From an uncultured Thermoleophilia bacterium (GTDB lineage: Bacteria; Actinomycetota; Thermoleophilia; UBA2241): a stretch of 17,138 bases of DNA. The notes beneath the pieces are model-generated. The model was given only the letters and a program-made list of their open reading frames with translations. It did no database searches and had not been told where the DNA came from. The position numbers and the translations under genes are program-made. The stretch is from positions 1 through 17,138 of the forward strand of contig CAIWHY010000405.1 of assembly GCA_903912585.1 (NCBI GenBank), given 5' to 3'. Below, one piece after another: positions 1 to 7,221 of the stretch (position 1 is its first letter; every line of letters starts with the position of its first letter).

Positions 1-1102
1 CGGCGAGCAGCGCGCCGGCGACCGCGTCCGGGGTGAAGCAGCGCCGGTACGTGGCCAACGCGGCGGCCCCGAGCCGCGCCCGCTCATCTTCGTCCTGCAG
101 GCGCTCGAGGGCGGCCGCGAGCGCGGCGACGTCGCCCGCCGGTACAAGGAGCGCGTCCTCGCCGTCGTGCAGCGCCTCACGGATGCCGGGCGTGTCGGCC
201 GTCACCACGGGCCGCCCGCAGGCGAGCGCGTCGTAGACCTTGTTGGGGACGACCCGCGCCGCCTTGTCGGAGGCGCCGAACACGCCCAGGCACACGTCCG
301 CGGCAAGCGTGCGCGCCCGCAACTCGTCCATCGACAGCACGCCCAGCCAGTCGACGTTGGTGAGGCCACGGCGGGCGATGTCGTCGCGCAAGGCCGCGGA
401 GAGCTGGCCCTCGCCCGCGAGGACGAAGCGGATGGGCTCCGCACGCAGGAGGTCGGCGGCGGCGAGCACGGTCTCGGCACCATGCAGCGGGCTCCATTTG
501 CCGTACTGGAAGACGGTGACCGGGTCGTCCGCGCCGCGCGCCGTCGCCGCGCCGTCCGCCCGAGGCTCCGGGCGCGCGCCGACCGGCACGACCGCGACGC
601 GCCGCCTCGGCAGGCTGAACTCGGCCTGGTAGTAGGCGGCGTGCTCGCGCGTGTCGGCGAGGACGAGGTCGGGGAGCGCGAACGCGACCCGGTCGACGCC
701 GCGGATCGCGCCGGATTTCCAGCCTCCGGCGGCCACGAGCCCGCGGTCGCCGGCGAACGTGTCCCACAGGGAGACGAGCGGGTCGAAGACGAGGCGCGCG
801 CGCCGCAGGGCGGCGAGCGCGCGCCCGAACGGCACGAGGAAGTATCCGGGATAGCCCACGACGACCGCGTCGACGCTCAGGTGCCGCTGGTGCTGCCCCA
901 GGAGGCGCACGTGCGCCGCGGCCACGCCTGCGGCGAGCCGCGCAGCGCCGGCCGGGGTCGCCATCTGCGCCGCCGGCAGAGACGGCAGCGGCGCCTGGAA
1001 CTCGTGGACGGTCACGCCGAGCCGGCGCAGCCCGTCGATGAGCACGGCGTTGCGTGGATAGGCCGGGTCGTAGGTGCCGAAGTACGCGACGGCGCGGGTC
1101 AC
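1..1102 (-). CDS. Family 4 (GT-B) glycosyltransferase, C-terminus cut by window edge
   Basis: The visible 367 codons read as a GT-B fold glycosyltransferase that probably adds a sugar to a cell-envelope glycan or glycolipid. The N-terminal half starts VAYFGTYDPAYPRNAVLIDG, typical of this family's acceptor domain. The C-terminal half has FQYGKWSPLHGAE (start of the nucleotide-sugar domain), FVLAGEG, and the donor-site segment VVPNKVYDALACGRPVVTAD followed by GIREAL. In that segment Asp replaces the usual second Glu of the EX7E motif, a change seen in some GT4 branches. The GTG start at 1102 shares four bases (GTGA) with the stop of the upstream GT2 gene, which fixes the start and indicates translational coupling. 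The gene continues past base 1, so its end is not seen. Sugar donor and acceptor cannot be inferred. Confidence 0.88.
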   Translation of the reverse strand, partial: MTRAVAYFGTYDPAYPRNAVLIDGLRRLGVTVHEFQAPLPSLPAAQMATPAGAARLAAGVAAAHVRLLGQHQRHLSVDAVVVGYPGYFLVPFGRALAALRRARLVFDPLVSLWDTFAGDRGLVAAGGWKSGAIRGVDRVAFALPDLVLADTREHAAYYQAEFSLPRRRVAVVPVGARPEPRADGAATARGADDPVTVFQYGKWSPLHGAETVLAAADLLRAEPIRFVLAGEGQLSAALRDDIARRGLTNVDWLGVLSMDELRARTLAADVCLGVFGASDKAARVVPNKVYDALACGRPVVTADTPGIREALHDGEDALLVPAGDVAALAAALERLQDEDERARLGAAALATYRRCFTPDAVAGALLA

Positions 1103-2199
1103 TGCCGGTCGGCCACGCCCGGGGCGACGCCGGCAGGAGCACCGGCAGCATCGGCCGGGAGGGAGCCCGCCGCGGCCACGACCAGGGCGGCCGTCGCGGC
1201 GGCGGGCTTGGACGAGCCGGGCGCCGCCGGGCCGGCCGCGGCGCTCATCACGGCGATCCCGCCCTCGACGATCCGCGCGACCTGAGCCGGATCGGGACCG
1301 CCGCGGGCGCGCGAGTTGGCGATGAGCTCGCCGATGAGCCCCAGGGAGAGCAGCTGGACGCCCACGATGATCGCCAGCGCACCGAGCAGCAGCAGCGGCC
1401 GCTGGCCGATGGGATGACCGAAGACGAGCTTGTCCACCGTGAGATACAGCTCGACAAGGATGCCGATGAGGATGAGGAGCGTGCCGATCCCTCCGAACAG
1501 ATGCTGGGGGCGATGCTGGTAGCGGCCCAGGAACAGCACCGTCATGAGATCGAGGTAGCCGCGCAGGTAGCGCTGCCAGCCGTACTTCGAGCGGCCCGCG
1601 GTGCGGCGGCGGTGGCTGACCTTCTCTTCGGTGACACGGAAGCCCGCCTGCGCGGCGACGACCGGGATGTAGCGGTGCTGCTCGCCGTAGACGTAGATGG
1701 TGTCGACGACTTCGCGCCGGTAGGACTTGAGACCGCAGTTGAAGTCGTGCAGCGGGATCCCCGTGGTGCGACGCACGGTCCAGTTGAAGAGACGGGACGG
1801 CAGCGTCTTGTTGAGCGGGTCCTGACGGCTCTGCTTCCAGCCCGAGACCAGGTCGTAGCCGTCGTCGAGCGGCGCGATGAGCCGCGGGATCTCCGCCGGG
1901 TCGTCCTGACGGTCGCCGTCCATCGTGACGACGAAGTCGCCGCGGCACTCGGCGAACCCGTGCGAGAGCGCCGCCGCCTTGCCGAAGTTGCGCCGCAGCT
2001 TGACGATGCGTACGTCGCCGCGCGGCGCGGCGAGCTGCTGCATCACTGCGAACGAGCCGTCGGTGGAGCCGTCGTCGACGAAGACGATCTCGTACTCGAG
2101 GCCGGCGGCCCGCAGCGACTCGTCGATCTCGGCGACGAGGGGCTCGAGGCTGTCGGCCTCGTTGTATACAGGGATGACGAGTGAGAGGAGGCCTGCCAT
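1099..2199 (-). CDS. Family 2 glycosyltransferase, DPM1/GtrB-like, with two C-terminal membrane helices
   Basis: The 366-residue protein has a GT-A catalytic domain beginning SLVIPVYNEADSLEPL, with DDGSTD at about 42-47, RRNFGKAAAL at 69-78 and the metal-binding DGD at 94-96. This is the pattern of enzymes that transfer a sugar from a nucleotide donor to polyprenyl phosphate at the inner membrane face (DPM1/GtrB/ArnC group). Two hydrophobic helices follow at about 233-255 and 268-292, as in GtrB. After them comes a tail of about 65 residues rich in Ala, Pro and Gly, probably disordered and unusual for the family. The ATG start is preceded by AGGAAG at 2206-2211. The gene overlaps the downstream GT4 gene by four bases, so the two probably act in one envelope-glycan pathway. 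Confidence 0.92.
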   Translation of the reverse strand: MAGLLSLVIPVYNEADSLEPLVAEIDESLRAAGLEYEIVFVDDGSTDGSFAVMQQLAAPRGDVRIVKLRRNFGKAAALSHGFAECRGDFVVTMDGDRQDDPAEIPRLIAPLDDGYDLVSGWKQSRQDPLNKTLPSRLFNWTVRRTTGIPLHDFNCGLKSYRREVVDTIYVYGEQHRYIPVVAAQAGFRVTEEKVSHRRRTAGRSKYGWQRYLRGYLDLMTVLFLGRYQHRPQHLFGGIGTLLILIGILVELYLTVDKLVFGHPIGQRPLLLLGALAIIVGVQLLSLGLIGELIANSRARGGPDPAQVARIVEGGIAVMSAAAGPAAPGSSKPAAATAALVVAAAGSLPADAAGAPAGVAPGVADRQ

Positions 2200-2237
2200 T
2201 TCGGCTTCCTAGGATACATCGTCGGGCGGGCAAGATG

Positions 2238-2266
2238 CGGCGGCGGCCCTTGGGCAGCCGCCGCCG
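2238..2266 (-). terminator. 10-bp GC-rich hairpin after the small minus-strand ORF
   Basis: Arms 2238-2247 (cggcggcggc) and 2257-2266 (gccgccgccg) are perfectly complementary around a 9-base loop. On the minus strand the hairpin begins four bases after the stop of the small ORF at 2270 and lies 38 bases ahead of the GT2 start. It could end transcription of the small ORF or slow read-through into the glycosyltransferases. No U-tract follows, so intrinsic termination is uncertain, and CGG/GCC runs arise easily in such GC-rich DNA. Confidence 0.3.
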
Positions 2267-2269
2267 GCC

Positions 2270-2508
2270 TCAGGCCGGGTGCTCGAAAGGCGCGCCCACA
2301 GGCCCGCCGTCATCCGGCAGGAAGCGCGCGTCCCGCTCGTCCGCCGCGAGCACTCCGCGGGCGCGGCGGACGACCACCCTGGCCTCGACGGTCACGTCGC
2401 TTCTCAGCAGTGCCGCGAGGCGCGGGTTGTCGAACTTCAGCTTCACGCCGAAGGACTCGGCCTCGCCGGCGCCGTCCGATCTCGAAGCGGGGGCGTCTTG
2501 TCGGCCAT
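2270..2508 (-). pseudogene. Small unknown gene with apparent frameshift at a five-base homopolymer
   Basis: I do not recognise this protein. On the minus strand an ORF starting ATG at 2508 begins MADKTPP and then leaves frame. From about 2494 onward the next frame gives a protein-like run with strong G/C third positions, including FGVKLKFDNPRLAALL and VTVEARVVVRRARGVLAADE, ending TGA at 2272-2270. The frames would join if the C run read on the minus strand (2493-2489, five bases) had one more base, giving about 79 residues. It could be a sequencing error, a decayed gene, or a shorter intact 58-residue ORF from GTG 2446. An in-frame ATG at 2535 is an alternative start (MREIVDSVGMADK). No good ribosome binding site is seen before any start. 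Confidence 0.35.
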
Positions 2509-2723
2509 GCCGACGCTATCGACGATCTCACGCATTCCTAACAGCAAGGATGGTCGGATGTTCTATTCTCTTGCGCCGGCGCGCGTCGCGCACGAACCGC
2601 CGGTGCGACGGCTGCGGCAGGCTCGCACGTGAACCTCGGGCGGCCGGCGCGCGTTCCCGGGACAGGCAGCGCACGCGCCCCGCGGCGATGTGGTGGTCGG
2701 CCTGCGGGCGTCTTGGTAGCATG

Positions 2724-2750
2724 GTCGTTCCCCCCCATCCGGGGAACGAC
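2724..2750 (+). promoter_or_regulatory. Perfect 10-bp hairpin immediately before the Shine-Dalgarno site
   Basis: Arms 2724-2733 (gtcgttcccc) and 2741-2750 (ggggaacgac) pair perfectly around the 7-base loop cccatcc. The Shine-Dalgarno sequence GGAGGAAG starts at 2752, two bases past the stem, with the ATG at 2764. The position suggests a leader structure acting on translation or mRNA stability, or a dyad operator. A TAGCAT just upstream at 2717-2722 could be a -10 box, but no good -35 is visible. The rest of 2509-2723 is GC-rich with no ORF or riboswitch that I recognise; a TATTCT at 2564-2569 is another weak -10 candidate. Confidence 0.5.
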
Positions 2751-2763
2751 GTGGAGGAAGTCG

Positions 2764-4581
2764 ATGGGAAAGCGTATCTGGCTCGCGGTCGCGGTCGCGA
2801 TACTCTTCGCCGCGAGCGCCGTGGCGGGGCTCGCCGGCGCGTCTCCCAGGCACGCCTCGGACGCACGTCCCGAGACCGTGACGCGGGGCCTGGACTACCT
2901 CCACTCGCAGCAGCAGTCCACGGGCGACTTCGGGACCTCGGAGAACACGATCTGGGGCATCCTCGGAGCGGTCGCCAGCGGCGAACGTATCGATTCCAGG
3001 TTCTGGACGATCGGCGGCACCACGCCGTTCGCTTTCCTTCAGGCGAGCGACCTCAAGAAGGAGGCCACCGCCGCCGGCGTGAACGCCCCGGCGTACTACT
3101 CCCTCGCGATCATGGCGTACGTGGCCTCTGGGCAGAAGGACGCCTTGGCTACCGCGGGAACGCCCGCAGTCGATCTGCTCGCCGAGCTCTACCAGTATCA
3201 GGACATGACCGACGGCTCGCCCTACAAGGGCCGCTTCTCGCCCGCCTCGCGCAACCCTACGGACCAGGCGGTGGATACCACAGCCTGGGCCATCTTGGCG
3301 ATGGCGGCTGCCGGCGGCGACCAGGCTCGTCTCGCCGCCGCCGTGGACTGGCTCGCCGGGCAGCAGAACGGCGACGGCGGGTTCCCCGCTGACCAGTACT
3401 CGGCCAGCTCCAACGTCGAAGACACGGCGCTGGTCATCCAGGCCTTCGTCGCCGCCGGCAAGCCCGCGAGCGACCCCCTCATCCAGGGGTCGGCGAGCAA
3501 TCCCGGCGCCCGCAAATTCCTCCTCGACAACCAGCGGCCAGACGGAGGGTTTCCCTACGTTGCGGGGGGGCCCGCGACCGACGGGACGTCCACTGCCGCC
3601 GCCGTCCAGGCGATCGTGGCCATGGGCGAGGATCCCACCGCCTGGAAGTACGGCTCCACCGAGAGCTCGCCTGCGAGCGCCCTGGCCGGTCTGCAGCTCC
3701 AGACCGGCGCCTACCAGGACTCGACCGGTGACGCGAGCACGCGGGTCACCCTGACGAGCTGGACCTTGACCGCGCTCATGGACAAGCCTTTCTCGACCTA
3801 CCCCAAAGATCTGGGCACGAAGTTCCCCGGCTTCGTATCCAAGCCTCAGATAACCTCGGCTCGCCCGGCCGACCACGCCAAGTTCACCGGTACTCACTCT
3901 GTGCTCATACAGGCCAAGTACACTGACGGGACCAAGCCCGGCCGGGTGGGCACCGGCGTGAACGCCAAGGCCTGCCGCGTCTACGTCGACGACGCCGGCC
4001 GCACGAGTCGCGCGAAGATCGGGAGCAGCAGCCTGCGTCTGCAGCTCAAGAACGTGCCCAACGGGACGCACACATATAAGCTGCACATCGTGGACAACGC
4101 CGGCAACGCACAGGAGCTCACACGAACGTTCACGATAGCCGTGCCGTCCCCGACACCGTCCCCGACGCCGACGACGGCTCCGACGTACACGCCACCCTAC
4201 GTGCCGCCGAGCACCGCGCCGACGCCGTCCACGACGCTGTACCCGACGCCCTCGGATTCGGGGTCACCGTACCCCGACTCGTCGAGCTCGCCCGCCCCGG
4301 GCACCGTCAGCGGAGCGCCGATCCCCTCGCCCAGCCCGTCGAGCGGCCTTGCCGCCGGAGTGACGGTCGGGAGCGCCAGCGCCGGCGGTTTTGTGGGCGC
4401 CATGCTGCTCGCCATGCTCCCCATCGGAGCCGCCATGTCGTTCCTGGTCATCAGCCGTCGCGAGCACGCGCTCGGCGGCGCCGGTGAGGGTAGGGTACTG
4501 GGCGAAGGCGGCAGTCCGTGGGACCGCCTCAAGCATCGTGTCAAGAATCTGAAGGATCTCGCAAAGCGCGCAGGGAGATAG
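2764..4581 (+). CDS. Secreted, membrane-anchored prenyltransferase-repeat toroid protein with Ig-like domain
   Basis: This 605-residue protein has a signal peptide (about 5-26), then an all-helical domain (about 35-345) with prenyltransferase/squalene-oxidase repeat signatures: QQNGDGGFP at 200-208, DNQRPDGGFPYV at 255-266, and alternating DTTAWAILAM and DTALVIQAF helices. An Ig-like domain follows (about 360-460; NGTHTYKLHIVDNAGNA), then a Pro/Ser/Thr linker (461-530), a membrane helix (541-563) and a basic cytoplasmic tail. There is no DxDD catalytic motif, so it is probably not a terpene cyclase. The toroid more likely binds a ligand outside the cell, as the related fold does in intrinsic factor (cobalamin) or complement-like proteins. 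The start is set by GGAGGAAG at 2752-2759; the frame is open upstream but lacks signal-peptide character there. It lies seven bases before the motor-like gene and is its likely partner. Confidence 0.85.
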   Translation: MGKRIWLAVAVAILFAASAVAGLAGASPRHASDARPETVTRGLDYLHSQQQSTGDFGTSENTIWGILGAVASGERIDSRFWTIGGTTPFAFLQASDLKKEATAAGVNAPAYYSLAIMAYVASGQKDALATAGTPAVDLLAELYQYQDMTDGSPYKGRFSPASRNPTDQAVDTTAWAILAMAAAGGDQARLAAAVDWLAGQQNGDGGFPADQYSASSNVEDTALVIQAFVAAGKPASDPLIQGSASNPGARKFLLDNQRPDGGFPYVAGGPATDGTSTAAAVQAIVAMGEDPTAWKYGSTESSPASALAGLQLQTGAYQDSTGDASTRVTLTSWTLTALMDKPFSTYPKDLGTKFPGFVSKPQITSARPADHAKFTGTHSVLIQAKYTDGTKPGRVGTGVNAKACRVYVDDAGRTSRAKIGSSSLRLQLKNVPNGTHTYKLHIVDNAGNAQELTRTFTIAVPSPTPSPTPTTAPTYTPPYVPPSTAPTPSTTLYPTPSDSGSPYPDSSSSPAPGTVSGAPIPSPSPSSGLAAGVTVGSASAGGFVGAMLLAMLPIGAAMSFLVISRREHALGGAGEGRVLGEGGSPWDRLKHRVKNLKDLAKRAGR

Positions 4582-4588
4582 GCAGCCC

Positions 4589-5596
4589 GTGAACGAACTT
4601 CAACGGATCATCTACGACGCGTCCCGGATCCTGCTATGGCCGGTGCTGGTCGCGACGGTCATCTGCTTCGTCTGGGTGCTCATCGAATCCGGGTTCCTGC
4701 TGTACGAGCTCTGGCTTCGCTTCCGCTACCGCGACCTCGACGCTCTCGAGGCGCGCACGCTCAAGGCGCGCAAAGCGTTCGAGGACGGCAAGCCGCGCAC
4801 GGCCTACCGGTATCTGCAGGAGAACAACTACTCCATCGTCGTCGCGCGCTTCCTCTTCGACCTCATCCGCAATTATCAGACCGAGCGTCTCGCGGCCAAG
4901 CCGCTCAAGCTGCTGCAAGAGTACGAGTTCTACACGCTCAAACGCCTGGAACGCACGCGCATCCTGGTGCGCATCGGCCCGATGCTCGGCCTCATGGGCA
5001 CGCTGATCCCGCTCTCGCCCGCGCTCCTCGGCCTCGCCACCGGACACACGACGAACCTGCTCTTCAACATCACGACCGCCTTCTCGGTCACCGTGATCGG
5101 CTTGCTCATCGGCGGCCTTGCCTTCGTGATCAGCATCGTCCGCGACCGCATGTACGCACAGGACGTCAGCGACATGGAGTACCTCCTGGAGCTCCTGGAG
5201 GGCGGCGGCGGCCGGCTGCAGTCCGGTCGCCGGCGCGACAAGAAGGGTGTGTGGGACGCTGAGCCGGAGATCTCGTACGACGTGGCCGACGCCGATATCG
5301 AGAAGACGCAGGCGATCCCGGTGCTGGCGGAGATACCCAGCGAACCGCTGATCCCGGTCGTCTCCAGCGGCAACGGCGGCAACGCCGTCGGCAGCCGTTC
5401 CGGGGGCTTCCCGAAGGTCGCTGCCGCGACCGCTGCGGACCCGGGGGGCGCCGCGCCGCCACTCACGTTCGACGACCCCGCGATGGACTGGAAACACGAC
5501 GAAGACCCCTTCGCCGACCTCGGGCCCGTCGACGCGACGCCGCCAGCCGGAGGCGAGTCCGCGCCCGGCGTCGGCGACGCGACTCGCGGCAGCTGA
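4589..5596 (+). CDS. MotA/TolQ/ExbB family proton-channel protein
   Basis: The 335-residue protein has one N-terminal membrane helix (about 14-37), a cytoplasmic helical region with ARKAFEDGKPRTAYRYL, then two helices at about 128-150 and 158-184. The family signature is visible in IGPMLGLMGTLIPLSPALLG (compare the GPLLGLLGT segment of ExbB/TolQ) and ITTAFSVTVIGLLIGGLAFV. Members form pentamers that let protons cross the inner membrane and drive a partner protein. The last 130 or so residues are acidic, Pro/Gly-rich and probably disordered in the cytoplasm, longer than in classical ExbB. GTG start seven bases after the toroid gene; GGGAG lies upstream at 4573-4577. The DUF2149-like gene follows seven bases on, matching an ExbB-ExbD style pair without a TonB gene in view. 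Confidence 0.88.
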   Translation: MNELQRIIYDASRILLWPVLVATVICFVWVLIESGFLLYELWLRFRYRDLDALEARTLKARKAFEDGKPRTAYRYLQENNYSIVVARFLFDLIRNYQTERLAAKPLKLLQEYEFYTLKRLERTRILVRIGPMLGLMGTLIPLSPALLGLATGHTTNLLFNITTAFSVTVIGLLIGGLAFVISIVRDRMYAQDVSDMEYLLELLEGGGGRLQSGRRRDKKGVWDAEPEISYDVADADIEKTQAIPVLAEIPSEPLIPVVSSGNGGNAVGSRSGGFPKVAAATAADPGGAAPPLTFDDPAMDWKHDEDPFADLGPVDATPPAGGESAPGVGDATRGS

Positions 5597-5603
5597 GAGC
5601 ATC

Positions 5604-6176
5604 GTGCCGGCGTCAGACGACCATCCCACGATCCGGAACCTGGGCACGGTGTACGAGCCCCGGGACGAAGGGCTGCGCTACATGCGCAGGCGGCGTCTGG
5701 GCACGGCCGACCGCAACGGTGACCCGCTCGACGGCGTCGTGAATCTCTTTTACGTCGCCATCGTTCTCGCGGTGGCCTTTCTCGTCGCCGCCCTCTGGGC
5801 CACCGGCCTCGGCGGCCTGCTCTCGAACGCCAGCAGCATGACCATCGTCACGAACCCGGGAACGCCGCAGATGCGAGTCTTCGTCAAGAGCGGCGACACG
5901 ATCCGGATGGTGCACACGCCAGCAGGCTCGCAGGCACAGGGCGTCGGGACGCTGGTCGGATCGTTCTACAGGCTGGCCGACGGCACGCTCATCTATGTGC
6001 CGGGGGGGAGCCCGGCGCCGGCGGGCTCCACGGCAGTGCCGGGCGCAACGCCCAGTTCCACAGCGACTCCGTCCCCGACCACGACCGACTACCCGACGAC
6101 CAACCCGTACGCCTCGCCGACGCCGAGCGACTCGGCATCCACAGCGCCGGCTCCTTCGTCGACGCCGTCTCCCTGA
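5604..6176 (+). CDS. Single-pass membrane protein, DUF2149-like, putative ExbD/TolR-type partner
   Basis: The 190-residue protein has a basic cytoplasmic N-terminus (RYMRRRRLGTADRNGDPLDG), one membrane helix at about 46-68 (VVNLFYVAIVLAVAFLVAAL), an extracellular part of about 75 residues (VTNPGTPQMRVFVKSGDTIRMV) and a C-terminal Pro/Ser/Thr-rich tail (about 135-190). The DxxDPLDGVVNLFYVAIVLAV pattern resembles DUF2149, a family I recall beside MotA/TolQ/ExbB genes in other prokaryotes; its function is not established. The topology, with one helix and a short charged N-terminus, is that of ExbD/TolR/MotB partner subunits. Asp40 or Asp43 just before the helix could carry protons, although ExbD has its Asp inside the helix. 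GTG start seven bases after the channel gene. The tail composition matches the linker of the toroid protein two genes upstream. Confidence 0.7.
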   Translation: MPASDDHPTIRNLGTVYEPRDEGLRYMRRRRLGTADRNGDPLDGVVNLFYVAIVLAVAFLVAALWATGLGGLLSNASSMTIVTNPGTPQMRVFVKSGDTIRMVHTPAGSQAQGVGTLVGSFYRLADGTLIYVPGGSPAPAGSTAVPGATPSSTATPSPTTTDYPTTNPYASPTPSDSASTAPAPSSTPSP

Positions 6177-6213
6177 CCGATCGAGCGCTGGGTGAGGCGC
6201 GCGGGTAGCGGCC

Positions 6214-7221
6214 TCAGCCGCCGAGCGAGCGCAGCAAGGCCACCAGCCGGTCCAGTTCCGCCTTGCTCTTGAACGCGATCTGGATCGTGCCGCCGCGCTT
6301 GCCGGAGCGGATGCGGACCGGCGCTTCCAGGACACCGTAGAGCTCGTCGACGACGTCGGTGAAGTCGGCTGCGGCGGGTGGCTGCGCCTGCGGCGCGGCC
6401 ACTTCCGGCGGCCCCTCGCCGAGCTTCCGCACGAGGGCCTCGGTCTGGCGCACGGTGAGACCCTCTGCCGCCACCAGGCGCGCGACCTTGCGGCGCTGCC
6501 CGTGATCGGGCAGCCCGAGGAGCGCGCGCCCGTGACCCTCTGTCAGCTCGCCCTGCTCGATCATGCGCTGCACGTCATCGGGCAGCTCGAGCAAGCGCAG
6601 CAGGTTGGTCACCGCCACGCGGCTGCGCCCTACCAGCTCGCCGACGCGCTGCTGCGTGAGCCCGAACTCGTCGACGAGCGCCGCGTACGCCTGCGCCTCC
6701 TCGATGCTGTTGAGGTCCTCGCGCGCGACGTTCTCGGCGAGCGCGATCTCGAGCGAGGCGGCCTCGTCCGCGGGGCGCACGAGCGCCGGGATGTGGTCGA
6801 GGCCAGCGATCCGCGCGGCGCGCAGGCGCCGCTCGCCGGCGATGAGCTCGAAGTGTGGTACGAGGACCGGCTCGCCGTGAGGCACGCCCCGCGTGCCGGC
6901 AGAGCCGGCGGGATCCGCAGCGGCGGACCCGGCTGCGTCCGCTCCGCCGGCCTCCGGAAGGCCGCCCGCTGCCGGCGCCGCCGGCTGCAGCGGCCGCACG
7001 ACCACCGGCTGCACCACGCCGAGAGCGCGGATCGAGGCGGCGAGCTCCTGCAGTTCGTCCTCCGCGAACGACCGGCGCGGCTGGCGCCGGTTCACGGTGA
7101 TCAGGTCGAGCGGGATCTCGCGTAGCCGGCTCTCGCCGGCGCCGGCGGCGCGCGAAAGCGCCGGCCTGCCCTCGCCGATGAGCGCGCCCAGACCCTTGCC
7201 CAGAGCTTTCTTGCTAGTCAC
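6214..7221 (-). CDS. parB: Chromosome-partitioning protein ParB (CTPase, parS-binding)
   Basis: The 335-residue protein opens with KKALGKGLGALIGEG, the Noc/ParB N-terminal ParA-interacting segment. Box I is NRRQPR at 44-49 and the CTP-binding box II is GERRLRA at 129-135, followed by ENVAREDLNSIEEA at 163-176. The helix-turn-helix is around 185-210 (LTQQRVGELVGRSRVAVTNL). The C-terminal dimerisation domain ends with GGTIQIAFKSKAELDRL. It loads at parS as a clamp and spreads to guide segregation with ParA. An Ala/Gly/Pro-rich stretch at about 79-120 interrupts the normally compact region before box II. The GTG at 7221 has AAGGAGG nine bases upstream (7231-7237) and overlaps the end of parA by eight bases, which favours it over the longer reading from 7278. 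Confidence 0.96.
   Translation of the reverse strand: MTSKKALGKGLGALIGEGRPALSRAAGAGESRLREIPLDLITVNRRQPRRSFAEDELQELAASIRALGVVQPVVVRPLQPAAPAAGGLPEAGGADAAGSAAADPAGSAGTRGVPHGEPVLVPHFELIAGERRLRAARIAGLDHIPALVRPADEAASLEIALAENVAREDLNSIEEAQAYAALVDEFGLTQQRVGELVGRSRVAVTNLLRLLELPDDVQRMIEQGELTEGHGRALLGLPDHGQRRKVARLVAAEGLTVRQTEALVRKLGEGPPEVAAPQAQPPAAADFTDVVDELYGVLEAPVRIRSGKRGGTIQIAFKSKAELDRLVALLRSLGG

Noticed and set aside
177..1151. 324-residue minus-strand ORF, very Arg/Ala-rich
   Set aside because: It is an out-of-frame reading of the GT4 glycosyltransferase; the correct frame starting at 1102 has clear family motifs.
2279..2632. 117-residue plus-strand ORF in the spacer
   Set aside because: No recognisable motif or ribosome binding site, and the opposite strand has more protein-like reading with better third-position bias.
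2621..2636. Possible parS site with a CACGTG core
   Set aside because: Only about 10 of 16 positions fit the parS consensus and the flanking TTTC/GAAA arms are not preserved.
2575..2654. 12-bp direct repeat (gccggcgcgcgt) at 2575 and 2643
   Set aside because: Simple GC sequence of this kind recurs by chance across the window.
2509..2763. Cobalamin or cyclic-di-GMP riboswitch before the toroid gene
   Set aside because: I looked for conserved core elements of these riboswitches and did not find them; only generic GC-rich stems are present.
2764..3800. Squalene-hopene or terpene cyclase enzyme
   Set aside because: The repeats fit the fold, but the catalytic DxDD motif is missing and the protein is exported, unlike cyclases.
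6193..6216. Bidirectional terminator between the convergent motor operon and parB
   Set aside because: Only a 6-bp stem (tgaggc/gcctca) with a 12-base loop and no U-tract on either strand.
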